This document shows, piece after piece, positions 54,009-64,000 of a stretch of 64,000 nt of DNA. The stretch is from NCBI GenBank assembly GCA_022813625.1, contig JAKLMB010000030.1, positions 1 to 64,000 of the forward strand. Reading direction: 5' to 3'. Positions within the stretch are counted from its first letter, which is position 1. Each line of letters opens with the position of its first letter. This stretch comes from Aaosphaeria pasadenensis. Its lineage: Eukaryota > Ascomycota > Dothideomycetes > Pleosporales. A program made the translations under genes and the position numbers. The notes beneath the pieces were generated by a model, which saw nothing but the letters and a program-made list of their open reading frames with translations, was not told where the DNA came from and ran no database searches.

Positions 54009-55705
54009 ATTGCTGACTCTAGTAGGGGGAAATCTCGTCCCCCAGGAGAGATGAGGAGAAAATGCGTTGTCCAGATTGGCTGCTGGGGTAGAGTTGCCTT
54101 CAACCCCCGTTTGCTTCCGTTTTAATCAAGTGTCGGTCTGTCTTTATTGAAGCGCTTGCCGTGGATTATCAAAGTCTATCAGTGTCGCTGAGGAAGGAAC
54201 AGAGACAGTGGGAAGTCTTTTTGCTAGTATCCGCAAGGTACAACCATTCATCACAGTTACGCGTTATTCCAGAGAAGGCTGATAAATTAGCAAAGGCGCA
54301 GTTTGCGGCGAGGGAAGTGAAGAATGGAGATGGGGATGGAGACGGCGATGGGAGATGAGAGGCGGATGGAGATCTCGTTGGCTGTTGGTGGGGCCGATGA
54401 CCATGCTCGATTTATACTAATCCTAATACGGTATAGCGAGTTCTGATTTTAGAATTATAATTCACTGTATTTCTCAGGTCTCAAAGGTCACAGAAGTTGA
54501 AAGTATAATTTCAGGAGTGATTTTCTGCATTGAAAGATTATGTTACTTCAGCTCGGTATGTACGTTGAATCGGGAAGTAAATTCCCATGGTGCCGAATGC
54601 GCAAAAGAGCAAACGATACAAGTCAAGCGCTTGAACGCGACAGAGCTTTTGCCATCCGGCCAGTCCCACCAACCTTGCATAACATTTCAATCCTTCTCCT
54701 GACAATTTTTTGGGTTTTCTATCGATATTTGCAGGGGTTTGAATTTTCTTCCACTGGGTCATTGCCTGTTCTTTCCAATACGTGCTTGCTGGTGCGGCTT
54801 GCCACACGTAACAATTGCACGGAAGAGTCGGAAGCGGGCAACATATTCACAACCCAGCCTGATCCGGTTCGCTTTGTCTGTAGAGACGAGCGATGATCAA
54901 CAGTTGAGTGAGCAGAGAGAGACGCTCAGGGTTACGGACGTAATGGTGAGGGAGTATGTCCATGAGATGATTTGATGAATGGTCGACTTGCAGGTGTGGT
55001 AAGCATCGACAAAACGGTAAGGAGATGATGGTGCAGAGATGGCGGCCAAAGAAGCCAAAGTCGTGGAGAATTGGGGTGGAAGAGCTGCACGTCGAACGCC
55101 ACTTGTGAGTGGCGCAAAGTCATACAGTTCAAAGGGCAATAATCATATCCGGTGTATCGAATAGGCCAGTAGTTGTAATAGGAAAGGGTGGCTCCCCATT
55201 GCAGAGAATAGGGATCGGACTTTTTTAGAAATTACCCGCCCGGCGGCCAATGCTGTGGAGTTGATGAAGGTGTGAAAAAAGGAGTGGCACAGACACTCCT
55301 TGGTGAAGACGTGGCCCGGCAGAAGAAGAGAGATGCCAGGCGTCCGATAAAACCGATAGAGAAGGAAAAACCGAAGCCAGATCCAGTTCGACCATGGTAT
55401 ATAGTACATATAGGACGGTCCGAAATCGTAGACTCCAAATGCGCCGAGTGACCGATTCGTAATGCCCCAAGGAAATCAGGTATCCCGTATCGAGTCGTCG
55501 ACAACCGCTACGTCATCGTAAATAAAGAAAGAAACAGAACTCCAAAAAAATACAATGGAGTCGCAAGCGACAAAATCAAAATGCAACCTTCGTCTTCCTG
55601 GGCAACGGGAAATCGTGACGCAAATAGTTCAACTAAGTGTGGTTAAGGTCAACGAAAACTGCTCAGACCAAACAGAACTCCGAACTCCACCAGCTGTCTA
55701 GCTCT
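54009..55705. other. Gene-poor 1.7-kb region
   Basis: This holds the promoter of BTB copy 2 and the DHH1 3' region. A short GATGGG/GAGATG-rich patch lies at about 54325-54355. Several 60-120-codon open frames overlap on both strands, but none has splice support or recognisable protein features. Confidence 0.45.
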
Positions 55706-57396
55706 TTAGGCAGGGCCAGCCGGCTGAGGGCGGTTGTTTCTCGGTGGCTGTTGTCCGTTTTGACCCCGAGGTTGCTGGTTTTGGGGAGGGCCGCGACGCT
55801 GGCCCTGCTGAAATTGGGCCCCGCCTCTCTGGGGACGGTTAAAGTTTTGGCGGTTGTTTTGGCCTGGGCCTGCCCGTGCAGCATTCGCTCCATCTTGATC
55901 CTGAATCTGGCCCTGCGGTGGGCGTTGAGTATTGGAGACGGGACGAGGAATGTTTTCCGGAGAGTCATAGACATAGAGGTTCTTCTCGATAACCTGAGGA
56001 ATGGGCTGGATTTCAGTACCCAACTCCTGCTCGATCCGGTAGAGGTTGAACCTGTCATCCCAGTTGATCAAGTTGATGGCAAGACCCAAGTGGCCGAAAC
56101 GACCGGATCGACCAATTCGGTGCAAGTAGGTCTCAGCATTCTTAGGAAAGTCGAAGTTAATGACAACATTAACAGCCTGGATATCGATACCACGTGTTAG
56201 CAAATCAGAGCAGACGAGGTTTCGGCAAACACCATTGCGGAAATCATGGAAGACGCGATTGCGGTTATGCTGAAGCATGCGTGCATGAGAATAGAAACAA
56301 GAATACCCAAGTTCCGTGATCTTCTTTGCCAGCAACTCGACTCGGTTAGTAGAGTTGCAGAAGATGATGGACTGGTTGATCTGTAACTTGTTGAAAAGGG
56401 TGTTTAAGCAGTGGACCTTCTGCTTCTCCTCGACGAAAGCGTAGTATTGAGTGATACCACGTAGAGTCAACTCATCCATCAAGTTGATCTCGTATGGAGA
56501 GTTCATGTGTTTTTCCTAATAATGTTGTTAGTTAGAGTATCAGAATTCCAGAATCTATGTGCATTACCTTGAAGCTCTTAACTACAATAGGGAATGTAGC
56601 GCTGAACAACATGACCTGGCGGTCTTTGGGATGGTGGGCGAGCAACTGCTCAACAACGGGTGTGAACTCGGGGGATAGAAGCTTGTCAGCTTCATCCATG
56701 ACAAACGTCTGGCAAGACGAAAGATCGGCAACGCCCTTGCCAGCCAGATCGAGAATCCTACCCGGTGTACCAACGATGATGTGTACCGGATCCGACAAAC
56801 GAATGATGTCATCCTTGAGACCAGTGCCACCAGTTGAAACCATCACATTGAGTCCAAGGTGTTTTCCAAGAGTCTTGCAGACTTGCGATGTCTGAAGAGC
56901 CAATTCTCGGGTGGGGACAAGAATAAGAGCTTGTGTTTTGTTGTTCTTCGGGTTCACGCGCTCGAGGGTAGGAATAATGAATGCTGCGGTCTTGCCGGTA
57001 CCGTTCTTCGCACGCGCCAATATATCTCGACCGGTCAAAGCGACGGGGATTGTTTCCTCTTGAATCGGCGAGGGCTTCTCAAAACCAGCTTCGAAAATGC
57101 CCATCATCAGCTCTCGCTTGATGAAAAAGTCCTCAAATTCGAGGCCTTTTGTTGCTGTCACATCCTATCGAGCCATGTCAGTTCCTACGTGTATGCGTTA
57201 TAGCGCGGGCGTGTCGTGCGAACCTCGGTCTGCTCTCGTGTGTCTTTCGCGGGGAGCTTGAGATTGCTCTTCCAGTCTGCCGACGCCGATGGCTCACTAG
57301 TATCGCATGTTAGCCACATTCTGCCCTTTGAAATGAGGTATGGATGGCGTACCTCAGCTTCGTCGCCGCCAGTTGGTTGGTAATTTCTGATGTCAT
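55706..57396 (-). CDS. DHH1: DEAD-box RNA helicase Dhh1
   Basis: Four exons (57396-57353, 57296-57224, 57164-56568, 56515-55706) encode 507 residues. Dhh1 (DDX6 group) represses translation and activates mRNA decapping in P-bodies. The N-terminus after intron 2 reads [20 protein letters not shown], then TKGLEFEDF as in orthologues. Helicase motifs are complete: Q motif PSPIQEE, motif I AKNGTGKT (residues 91-98), motif Ia [11 protein letters not shown], motif II DEAD (MDEADKL), motif III SAT, motif V RGID and motif [10 protein letters not shown]. The C-terminal 90 residues are a disordered Gln/Asn/Gly/Pro-rich tail, common in fungal Dhh1 and linked to condensation. Exon 2 ends in a GTTCGC donor, which is unusual but required by phase and homology. 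Confidence 0.96.
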
Positions 57397-58578
57397 TGGG
57401 AAGAGAGGGTGGGGACCCAAGTGAAATAAAAGGGTGTCGAGAGTGAAGAGTATGCGGCCGATCTATGCGACGGCACTCGTGCTATCTCGAGACTTATGAG
57501 GCCAAGAGAGAGAGATTTGCAAACCCGGAGGAGATGAAGCTTATGAATGTGGGGTGGGGTAGAAGAAACGTGAAGGGCAAGCCTTGAGTCGCTTCCGGAT
57601 TCAAAGATAACTAGATATCGCGTGTTTAGTCTTCTGAAAGGTCCTTCTTCGACGAGTGAAAGTAATGTTGTAGTTGTGGGATGAGGCTGGCAGGTGCGTG
57701 TGTAGGGTCGGCTGCGGTGTGAGGGGATTGGATAGTTGGGAGTTGCGTGTGTAGAGTCGCGAATGAAATGTGAGCTCGGAGATGAGCGTGTGAGAGTGTG
57801 TATGTGGGGGGTGGGAGTTTTCCGCACTGGAAGAGCTTTAGAGTGAGTTTGTTTTGAGGTAGGATCCAGAGGATTGGGATTTCTTTTATAGTAGAATAGT
57901 AGAAGGTGGAAGAAGGGAAGAAGGCATCGGCAGGTTGTGATGAGGTCGGTGGGCAAGGCAGGGCAGCCGAGACAATATGATCCGTGCACCCTCGACTGGC
58001 CGGATCGTGATTGGCCACCCCGACGTCGCTCTTCTCCTCCCTGTATGCCCTATGGCTTGGGTACGGTATCTAACCTACTGACTTTGCTACTCGTACCATC
58101 ACTCATTTGCTGGCGTATTTATTTTATCACATATAGTTAGGCCTCTGGTAGCATATCTCTACCATCTGTTCTTTTCTTTGCCATCGACTGCGACAGAAGG
58201 CGAAGTAAACAACATTCACGCCACCGCATCTTATCAATCTCGCTAACTTCCAATTTTTCATAGTAAGTAGTGTGCTATAGCTAGGCACCTAGCTATCAGA
58301 CCGCTCATGTGATCATCAACAAGTGAATTGACCATTTACTAGACTATCCTATACTTGATCAAACCATCTTCACTCCGTCAAGCTTGCTGAATTCACTTTA
58401 ATCGGCTCAGTCACTTAGGTCTATCATTTACCCCAGAAAGGTGCTCTTCATACCGTTTTCAAACAGGGCATCGTATTCTGCAACGACCAGCTGTACGGTA
58501 TTACAGATTTGGACAACCAGATCTGGTGGTGTCGACGGCCGTTATACATATATTACGATATCGACTGAAGGATAGGGG
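57397..58578. other. Divergent intergenic region between DHH1 and rhomboid genes
   Basis: 1.2 kb hold both upstream regions. The DHH1 side is purine-rich on the plus strand, which is pyrimidine-rich in the DHH1 sense and gives a long open frame without meaning. A long DHH1 5' leader is likely. No gene is seen. Confidence 0.5.
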
Positions 58579-59430
58579 ATGTCGTTGCTCCACTTCACAC
58601 GCGCTGCAAGGCTACAGGCCTTCGGGACTCTCCCACGGGTAACCAGGACTTGTCAGTCAAACGGATCATCGAAGTTCTTCCAGCCCTCCCACAGTCTCAG
58701 CCTCAACCTGAGCAGGCACAACCAAGGATCCTTCATCCGCCGCACCTTCTCTTCTGGATACGGATCTTCTTGGTCCAGCAATGCAGGCCCCAACCAGAAT
58801 GTCCTCTATGGAGCCATTGGCATCAACTGCGGTATCTACTGCACTTTCCTGTATCTAGACCAGCAGAAGCAACAAGGATACGTCACCAACTACGCCAAGT
58901 TTGTCAACAACTTCACACTCAACCTCACTCGCTTCAAGGAAGGGTACTACTGGACCGCGCTCACATCTTGTTTCAGTCACGTCAACTTCATGCATCTACT
59001 CAGCAACATGGTGTCACTCTATTTCATGGGAGGCTTGTTGGTGAATGCTTCCGTCATCAACCCCGCGCGTTTTGTTACGATCATGGTTGGCTCAGGTCTA
59101 GCTGGCTCTCTAGGCTACCTTGTCAATCGATCCCAGAAAACTACTAATCGCTGGGGGGTAGATCAGCAGCGTGCGCTCGGATTCTCTGGCTGCGTCATGG
59201 GTATTGGAACTGTGGCCGCCTGCATGTTTCCCAAGACGAAGTTTCTCATCTATGGAATCGTCCCGATGCCACTGTGGGCGCTCATGGGAGGTTACTTCCT
59301 ATACGACGGATACTACGTGTCCAGTGATCAATCACGAACTGCCCATGCTGGGCATCTCGGTGGCCTGGTTTTCGGACTCGGGTACTATCTGTTGGTCTTG
59401 AGGAGTGGAAGGGGTTTGAGGCTGAGATAA
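58579..59430 (+). CDS. Rhomboid-family intramembrane serine protease, probably mitochondrial
   Basis: The intronless protein of 283 residues has an Arg/Ser-rich, acid-free N-terminus (FTRAARLQAFGTLPRVTRT, later FIRRTFSSGYG), which suggests mitochondrial targeting. Six to seven membrane segments follow from about residue 75. The active site is present: Ser203 in LGFSGCVMG and His259 in AHAGHLGGLVFG, with the usual HxxxN element in FMHLLSNMVSLYFMGG. Rhomboids cut single-span membrane proteins within the bilayer. Yeast Pcp1 processes Mgm1 and Ccp1 in mitochondria; this protein is shorter and may be a second mitochondrial rhomboid. The GxSG motif ends in Cys where Ala is common. The start ATG begins the presequence and has no upstream in-frame ATG. 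Confidence 0.88.
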   Translation: MSLLHFTRAARLQAFGTLPRVTRTCQSNGSSKFFQPSHSLSLNLSRHNQGSFIRRTFSSGYGSSWSSNAGPNQNVLYGAIGINCGIYCTFLYLDQQKQQGYVTNYAKFVNNFTLNLTRFKEGYYWTALTSCFSHVNFMHLLSNMVSLYFMGGLLVNASVINPARFVTIMVGSGLAGSLGYLVNRSQKTTNRWGVDQQRALGFSGCVMGIGTVAACMFPKTKFLIYGIVPMPLWALMGGYFLYDGYYVSSDQSRTAHAGHLGGLVFGLGYYLLVLRSGRGLRLR

Positions 59431-60658
59431 AATCTCTTCGATTTACGTGTTAAATAATGTTGGCGTTGTATGTATATGTGGCAATTGTAAGAACAAGACG
59501 CATCACTTTATTTCCTCTACCAATTCTCTTCCAATGTATTGATGTCCAACTCTGCCCATGTATTATTCATTCCAATTCAGGTACCTGTCAGTATTGTTAT
59601 CTCACTAGACTGCGACAAGTTTCATCGCCAGTAATTGAGTGAATAATCAAATTAATAAATTTCTCAACCAAATCACATCTGTAGCATACTCACCATTGAT
59701 GGTGACCCAATATCTCCAACTCAAAATTCACCACTCAACCTCGCACATCAACCCTTTCCTCAATGTTGCCACGTATGCAAGAGCCACACAGTTCCAAAAA
59801 GCTATAAAATCGTCATCGCGCCACCTCGTTTCAATAGATGTCTTCCCCAACGTACCAGCCCAACAAATTAATAGTTCTGCTCAACACTTTTCTCACACAT
59901 ATAAATACGCAGCAAATCCCACGCCCTGTCAACATATTTTTTCACCCGCCTGAACCCATATATAGCACTGTAATGGATCGATCTATCGAGATCGCTGCTG
60001 TAGTACATACCCGGTTGGGGAGCTCAATGAATACTTGAGGGCATTATGATGTCTTCATAATCAGTATGAGTCGCACTGAATAGAGACATATGACACAGTA
60101 TCGGACAGATATCGGAATCTGAAGTTTTTGGTCGGAAAGTAGGCGTTATAAAGTGGAACTATTTTGCTAGGTCTACGTGGTTATAGAGAGATTGAATTAT
60201 GAATAGCTGGAGGGGGTTCTGTGTACTACTTTGTTTCGCATCAGTATTTAATATCGTGAAAATTCGGGTGCAACAATACTTTATGGTGAGACGTTACTGC
60301 TGGCCATGAATTGGAATCCCTTTGGCGTTTTCAAACAAAATTCAAGCTTATAGGCCTCGCATGTGAAGATAGCACTTTTCATTAACTTATATACGACTCC
60401 ATTGCACGACAGGTGAAAATTATAGCATTAAGAAATACCCTTAGACCAACATACAATCTATCAAATGGACCGGAAACGCCAAAGCACTCCGGGTAGTATT
60501 CCCACATGAAAATAAAAAGCCACCAGTCCTCAGTCTGATAATCCCTAGACCGTATTGGACACCCAGACCCGGATGATGTGGGGTCCGAACTACAAATACT
60601 AGGAAAGATATCTTACAAGCCCAAGATGGAATGAATAACACGGTCATGACAATAGTGC
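59431..60658. other. Convergent intergenic region, no gene seen
   Basis: An AT-rich 1.2-kb spacer lies between the 3' ends of the rhomboid and AT-hook genes. Several short open frames exist without any protein-like pattern or RNA gene signature. Confidence 0.5.
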
Positions 60659-62465
60659 CTAGGCACCGAGGTAGTGTGGCTCCGTCTCACTGAGTGAGGC
60701 TCTCTTAGCGGGACTCGACTGTCATGTTTGTTAGCAGAAGTTCATACATGAATGATGAGGTGTAGAGAGACGGACCTGGATAGACTCACTCTTCTTTGGC
60801 CTTCCTCGACCTTTCGGACTTTTGCCTGTGGCTGTCTTGGTGATCGCTTCGCTCTTCGGTAACAACACCACGTCACCGTCAGAGTCCGAGTCATCGACAA
60901 CAAACTCTTGAGAGATGTAAGTTCTCTTGGGCTTCCTCTTCTGTTTCGTCTCCTTGCGGGGCGGTGGCTCATCGCCCACCTCAATTGCTCCAGCATCCGG
61001 CACTCCCTCAGAATCGGAATTATCTACGATGAACTCCTCCGAAATGTACGACTTTCTCGGCCTTCGCTTTGTCCTGGAAGGCTGAGCTGGCGCAGTAGAT
61101 GGTTCTACAACATCTTGTTCCTGAGCATCCTCAACCTTGGTTTGTATAGCAGATGACTTATCTTGCACGTCTTCGTCTGAATCAGACTCGCGCACAAATT
61201 CCTGTGAAAGATGCGACTTCCTCGCTTTGCGAGTGCTCTTCGCAGGCGGAGGTGCCTTGGCCAATTCGGCCACCTCGTCCTGGTCTGTAATGCGATCTGG
61301 GTCATCTTTCGCTTTCGGAAGCATGGGCCATGATTTCCGTGACTTGGGCTTCTTCTTCTGCTTCTTCGCTTTTGCTCCAGTGTAATCATCGTCGTCTTCG
61401 TCGTCCTTCTTCCATGTTCGGCCTTTGCCTGCGCTCTTGCGCCTTCCCTCGCTCACTGGTTGGTGTGTGCTTGGTGAGGTTGCGGAGGATGCTTGGCTGG
61501 TTTTACTATCTTCCACGGCTGCTGTAGGTGGTCTGGGATTTAGGGTGAGTTTGAGCCTGGTAGTTCCAGTTGGCGTGGAGCTGCTCTTAGGTTTCTTCTC
61601 AATCGCCTCTTCCTCGTCGAACAGCTTTGCATGATGGAAGTACGGCCGCTGTTGGGCTGGCGTTCGGAAACGCAAACCCCTCCTTGATGGAGCCGAAGAA
61701 GGGCTTGGGCCATCCGGAGTTGGCAAGCCAGAGTTCAGAGCGGAAGCTTCTGCTACAGGCGTGGATCGGTCGATTTGCTCTGGAAGTAGAGCTGGCTCGG
61801 ACTGTTTCGGTCAGCCTTGGGAAGCCAACTATAGATAATTGATATAACATACCTTTCTCTTTTTAATATACTTGCGCTTCTTGGATGATGTATCAGGTTT
61901 CTCTGATCGCGCTTCTCGAGTTGGCGCCGCATTTTCGTCGACATCATCTGACGACAGGATCGGCTCCGACTAAGACAGAGTCAGTTTGGAAAATCACGAT
62001 AACGGGCGGACGATACTACCAAATGTTTCTTCTTCGATCTTCGACGCTTCTTGATTGATAAATCTTCTGCGCCTGCCGTTGAGTCTGCAGTCGACGCTGA
62101 CGAGTTGTTGGCATGTGGCACTCCATTCCCGTTCGTCGTCACTGTTGTTTCCTTCGGCACGGAATTCGGCCCGCCATGCACAACGTCCGTATAACTCTCA
62201 TCGTCCTGAAACAGTCAAAATCAACTATTCTCGATTCAACTGGGATATTGTTACTTACGGAAGAGCTGACTTCGTCCCAGGCGTCCAGAGTGAGGTGATA
62301 CAGGTAAGGTCCCAGCGGGTGCTCAGATGCCGCCCACTCTTCGTAAGTAAGCCATGGAGGGGACTCGGCCTCTTTATACAATGCATACTCTGCATCTCCA
62401 TGAATAGAAATCCAGGAAGGAAAAGAGCTGAGTAGACTGTCTGGATGTGATTGATTTTCCATCAT
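60659..62465 (-). CDS. AT-hook nuclear protein with three SIM-like acidic repeats
   Basis: Five exons (62465-62259, 62205-62020, 61969-61853, 61801-60776, 60718-60659), all joined in phase 0, encode 531 residues. I do not recognise a named orthologue. The first 70 residues look folded (SWISIHGDAEYALYKEAESP, then YEEWAASEHPLGPYLYH). The rest is disordered and highly charged with many NLS-like runs (KKRRRSKKKH, KKRKYIKKRK, KAKKQKKKPKSRK). Three copies of a repeat follow: SHLSQEFVRESDSDED, SYISEEFIVDNSDSEG and TYISQEFVVDDSDSDG. Each is preceded by basic residues and built like a SUMO-interacting motif with a CK2-type acidic tail. An AT-hook (GRGRPKK) lies close to the C-terminus. A chromatin role is inferred. 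The last exon encodes SSPAKRASLSETEPHYLGA. Confidence 0.75.
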
Positions 62466-63751
62466 TGCTCTTTGTAAGGGAGATGGATGCGGTGAGATGT
62501 AAGATGGTTGAAGACAGGAATGTGAATTATGTGAGACAGATGCAGGTGCAACAAAGGGACTTAATAGAGAAGATGAAGACGAGAATTAAAATCACAGTGA
62601 AAAAGGTGGATGCCTTCGCGCGCGCAAGGACGCACAGTCAGACCGTGAAGTGGACTGCCTGTGCCTGCTGGGGTGAAGTGACAGAAAGTTCCAAGACCAG
62701 AGGTTGTTGAAAAGATCCACGCCTGGTGGCACGTTAGCTCAACGAACAAAAATTTGGAGGCCTACAAGCACAGCGACGCATACAACACGAACAGGCTAGG
62801 GATGCAAAAAGTATCCAGATAGAAATGATGGCACTCACATTATGATCGGCAGGTCGCCATTTTCGATGCAAGTGGTATGGAGAAAGACGTTAGGAAGTGA
62901 CCGGCGCCCTAGGTACAGCTCGGCTATCTTTCGAATCTACGTATTATTAAAAACCGCAGCTCCACTCCAAAAACCTCAAAATTCCTGCCCCTTGGACACT
63001 TTCCTTTCTCTCTTATATATGGACCCATGTTCCTCTTTTTACAAGTTGTTAGACGGCATACATTCGTTCTACTTATTGGCAAGCATTCACTTCCGCCTAC
63101 TCTCCAGAAAATCAAGCAACGACTATCTCGAGCTCAAGTGAGGTCATCTGGTCCACAAAACGTCACATCAAGGTAGCAAGCATACAATCTTTCTTAAAGA
63201 TTTACTATTGACAGTTACGATTACTGTATCAAGAACTCATCGTCCGGCATGCTCGATATCCAGTATGTACAAAAAAGCAAGAAGCCAATCTAGTTTACGG
63301 ACGAGGATCCGTTATATGAAATGAGCAAAATAATGAAAAGCCAAGGCCATGGGTATACAACCAACCACAACCCCAAAACAGCCATTCCGCCAGTGGTGTT
63401 GCTCTGACCTGGATAACTGGAAAACGCCGAGAACCCGATGATGTAAATCCGATGATGATGAACCATTTGGAGGTTGCGTCTCACACGACGCAGAACCCTA
63501 GAGGACGTAACTTGAACCCTGCACAAGAAAAAGCCACCAAGGCGGCCAGGGAACGAAAAGCGAGAAATGAAGTAGTCCCCCAGGCATTTGTTGAGTATCA
63601 GTGCCTTGGCAAGGACAACGGCACACGACGAAAAATCCCCAGATGGTACTTCCGATCTCGTAAATCTGGAAGAGAGACGGAGATTACAATGAAGCTGATG
63701 CAAATAGAAGTTGATAAAAGAGTGAAAGAAACGAATATCTCAAGGCGTCTT
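62466..63751. other. Intergenic region, no gene seen
   Basis: 1.3 kb hold the AT-hook gene promoter and the 3' region of the truncated minus-strand gene at the window end. A 103-codon plus-strand frame (63452-63763) overlaps the neighbouring stop and is not convincing. Confidence 0.45.
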
Positions 63752-64000
63752 TTACGCGGCTAGAATGCTCTCGGGACTGATCATGCCAACTGCGCTGCCG
63801 TCCTCTTTCTCAGGCTCTGTAACGTTCTGATTCTCTTTTTGAGGCATCTCCAGCTTCAATTTGCCGATTGGCTTACCGATTCCCTTGACTGAGGTGCCGT
63901 TCAGACCAGACGCATTCTCATTAGAGGCATTCTCATCTTTCTCCTCGTCGAGTTTGCGTTTCTTACGAGCAAGCTGCTGTTGTTCACGCAATGGTCGTTT
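63752..64000 (-). CDS. C-terminus of an unknown charged protein (5' part outside the window)
   Basis: The frame is open from the window edge to a stop at 63752 and gives the last 82 or so residues. The segment is hydrophilic and probably disordered: a basic run REQQQLARKKRKLDEEK, which may be a nuclear signal or the end of a coiled coil, then Asn/Ser-rich and Lys/Glu-rich sequence, ending GSAVGMISPESILAA. Nothing identifies the family. The start and any introns lie beyond the window. Confidence 0.6.
   Translation of the reverse strand, partial: KRPLREQQQLARKKRKLDEEKDENASNENASGLNGTSVKGIGKPIGKLKLEMPQKENQNVTEPEKEDGSAVGMISPESILAA

Noticed and set aside
57393..58018. Minus-strand frames upstream of DHH1
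   Set aside because: They come from a pyrimidine-rich leader, giving His/Thr/Pro/Ser-rich sequence, and are better explained as 5' UTR or promoter.
63452..63763. 103-codon plus-strand frame near the window end
   Set aside because: It overlaps the stop of the minus-strand gene, lacks splice or family support, and its Lys/Arg-rich content is unremarkable.

Overview
This window is nuclear DNA from a filamentous ascomycete (Pezizomycotina). Most genes carry short introns of about 40-110 nt with GT..AG ends. The gene set includes an ApsB/Mto1-type microtubule-organising protein, a fungal Hsp9/12 protein, a Fig1-domain membrane protein and many conserved single-copy eukaryotic genes. Genes lie on both strands with no operons. 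I see no transposase, reverse transcriptase, CRISPR array, rRNA or secondary-metabolite cluster, and I cannot name the species. Exon boundaries were assembled by hand from splice signals, reading-frame phase and family knowledge; in each complete model given here the coding length is a multiple of three.

Layout. 1-2.6 kb: a truncated unknown gene whose intron holds a long CTT/AAG microsatellite, then a four-exon secreted cysteine-containing protein. 3.4-7.7 kb: DNA ligase I, then a convergent FAD monooxygenase. 8.5-14.7 kb: a secreted M28 aminopeptidase (LAP2-like), TAN1, and an APH-fold protein lacking key kinase residues. 14.7-17 kb: a gene-poor stretch. 17-26 kb: an ASCC2/Cue3 homologue, a polytopic membrane protein, and GRC3 and RPA34 sharing one divergent promoter. 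26-33 kb: an ApsB-like coiled-coil protein and an unknown coiled-coil protein. 33-41.5 kb: FMP25, COG3, an intron-containing tRNA-Ser(UGA), a metallo-beta-lactamase with a 13-nt micro-exon, and EFM5. 42-52 kb: an Hsp9/12 protein, a Fig1-like protein, cytosolic SHMT, HNT1 and an enoyl-CoA hydratase. 51.7-64 kb: two convergent BTB genes, DHH1, a rhomboid, an AT-hook protein with repeated SUMO-interacting-like motifs, and the 3' end of another gene.

Several genes share a functional theme. GRC3 (rRNA processing) and RPA34 (RNA polymerase I) are paired head to head. CUE3, DHH1, EFM5 and TAN1 act on translation, mRNA or tRNA. The rest is ordinary metabolism and trafficking, and the order looks like normal fungal chromosome rather than a dedicated cluster. 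I found no convincing new multi-gene system. The best leads are a short acidic motif shared by RPA34 and the AT-hook protein, an unusual tRNA-Ser gene, a recurring intergenic palindrome (TACGGAGTA), the micro-exon, and the probable pseudokinase.
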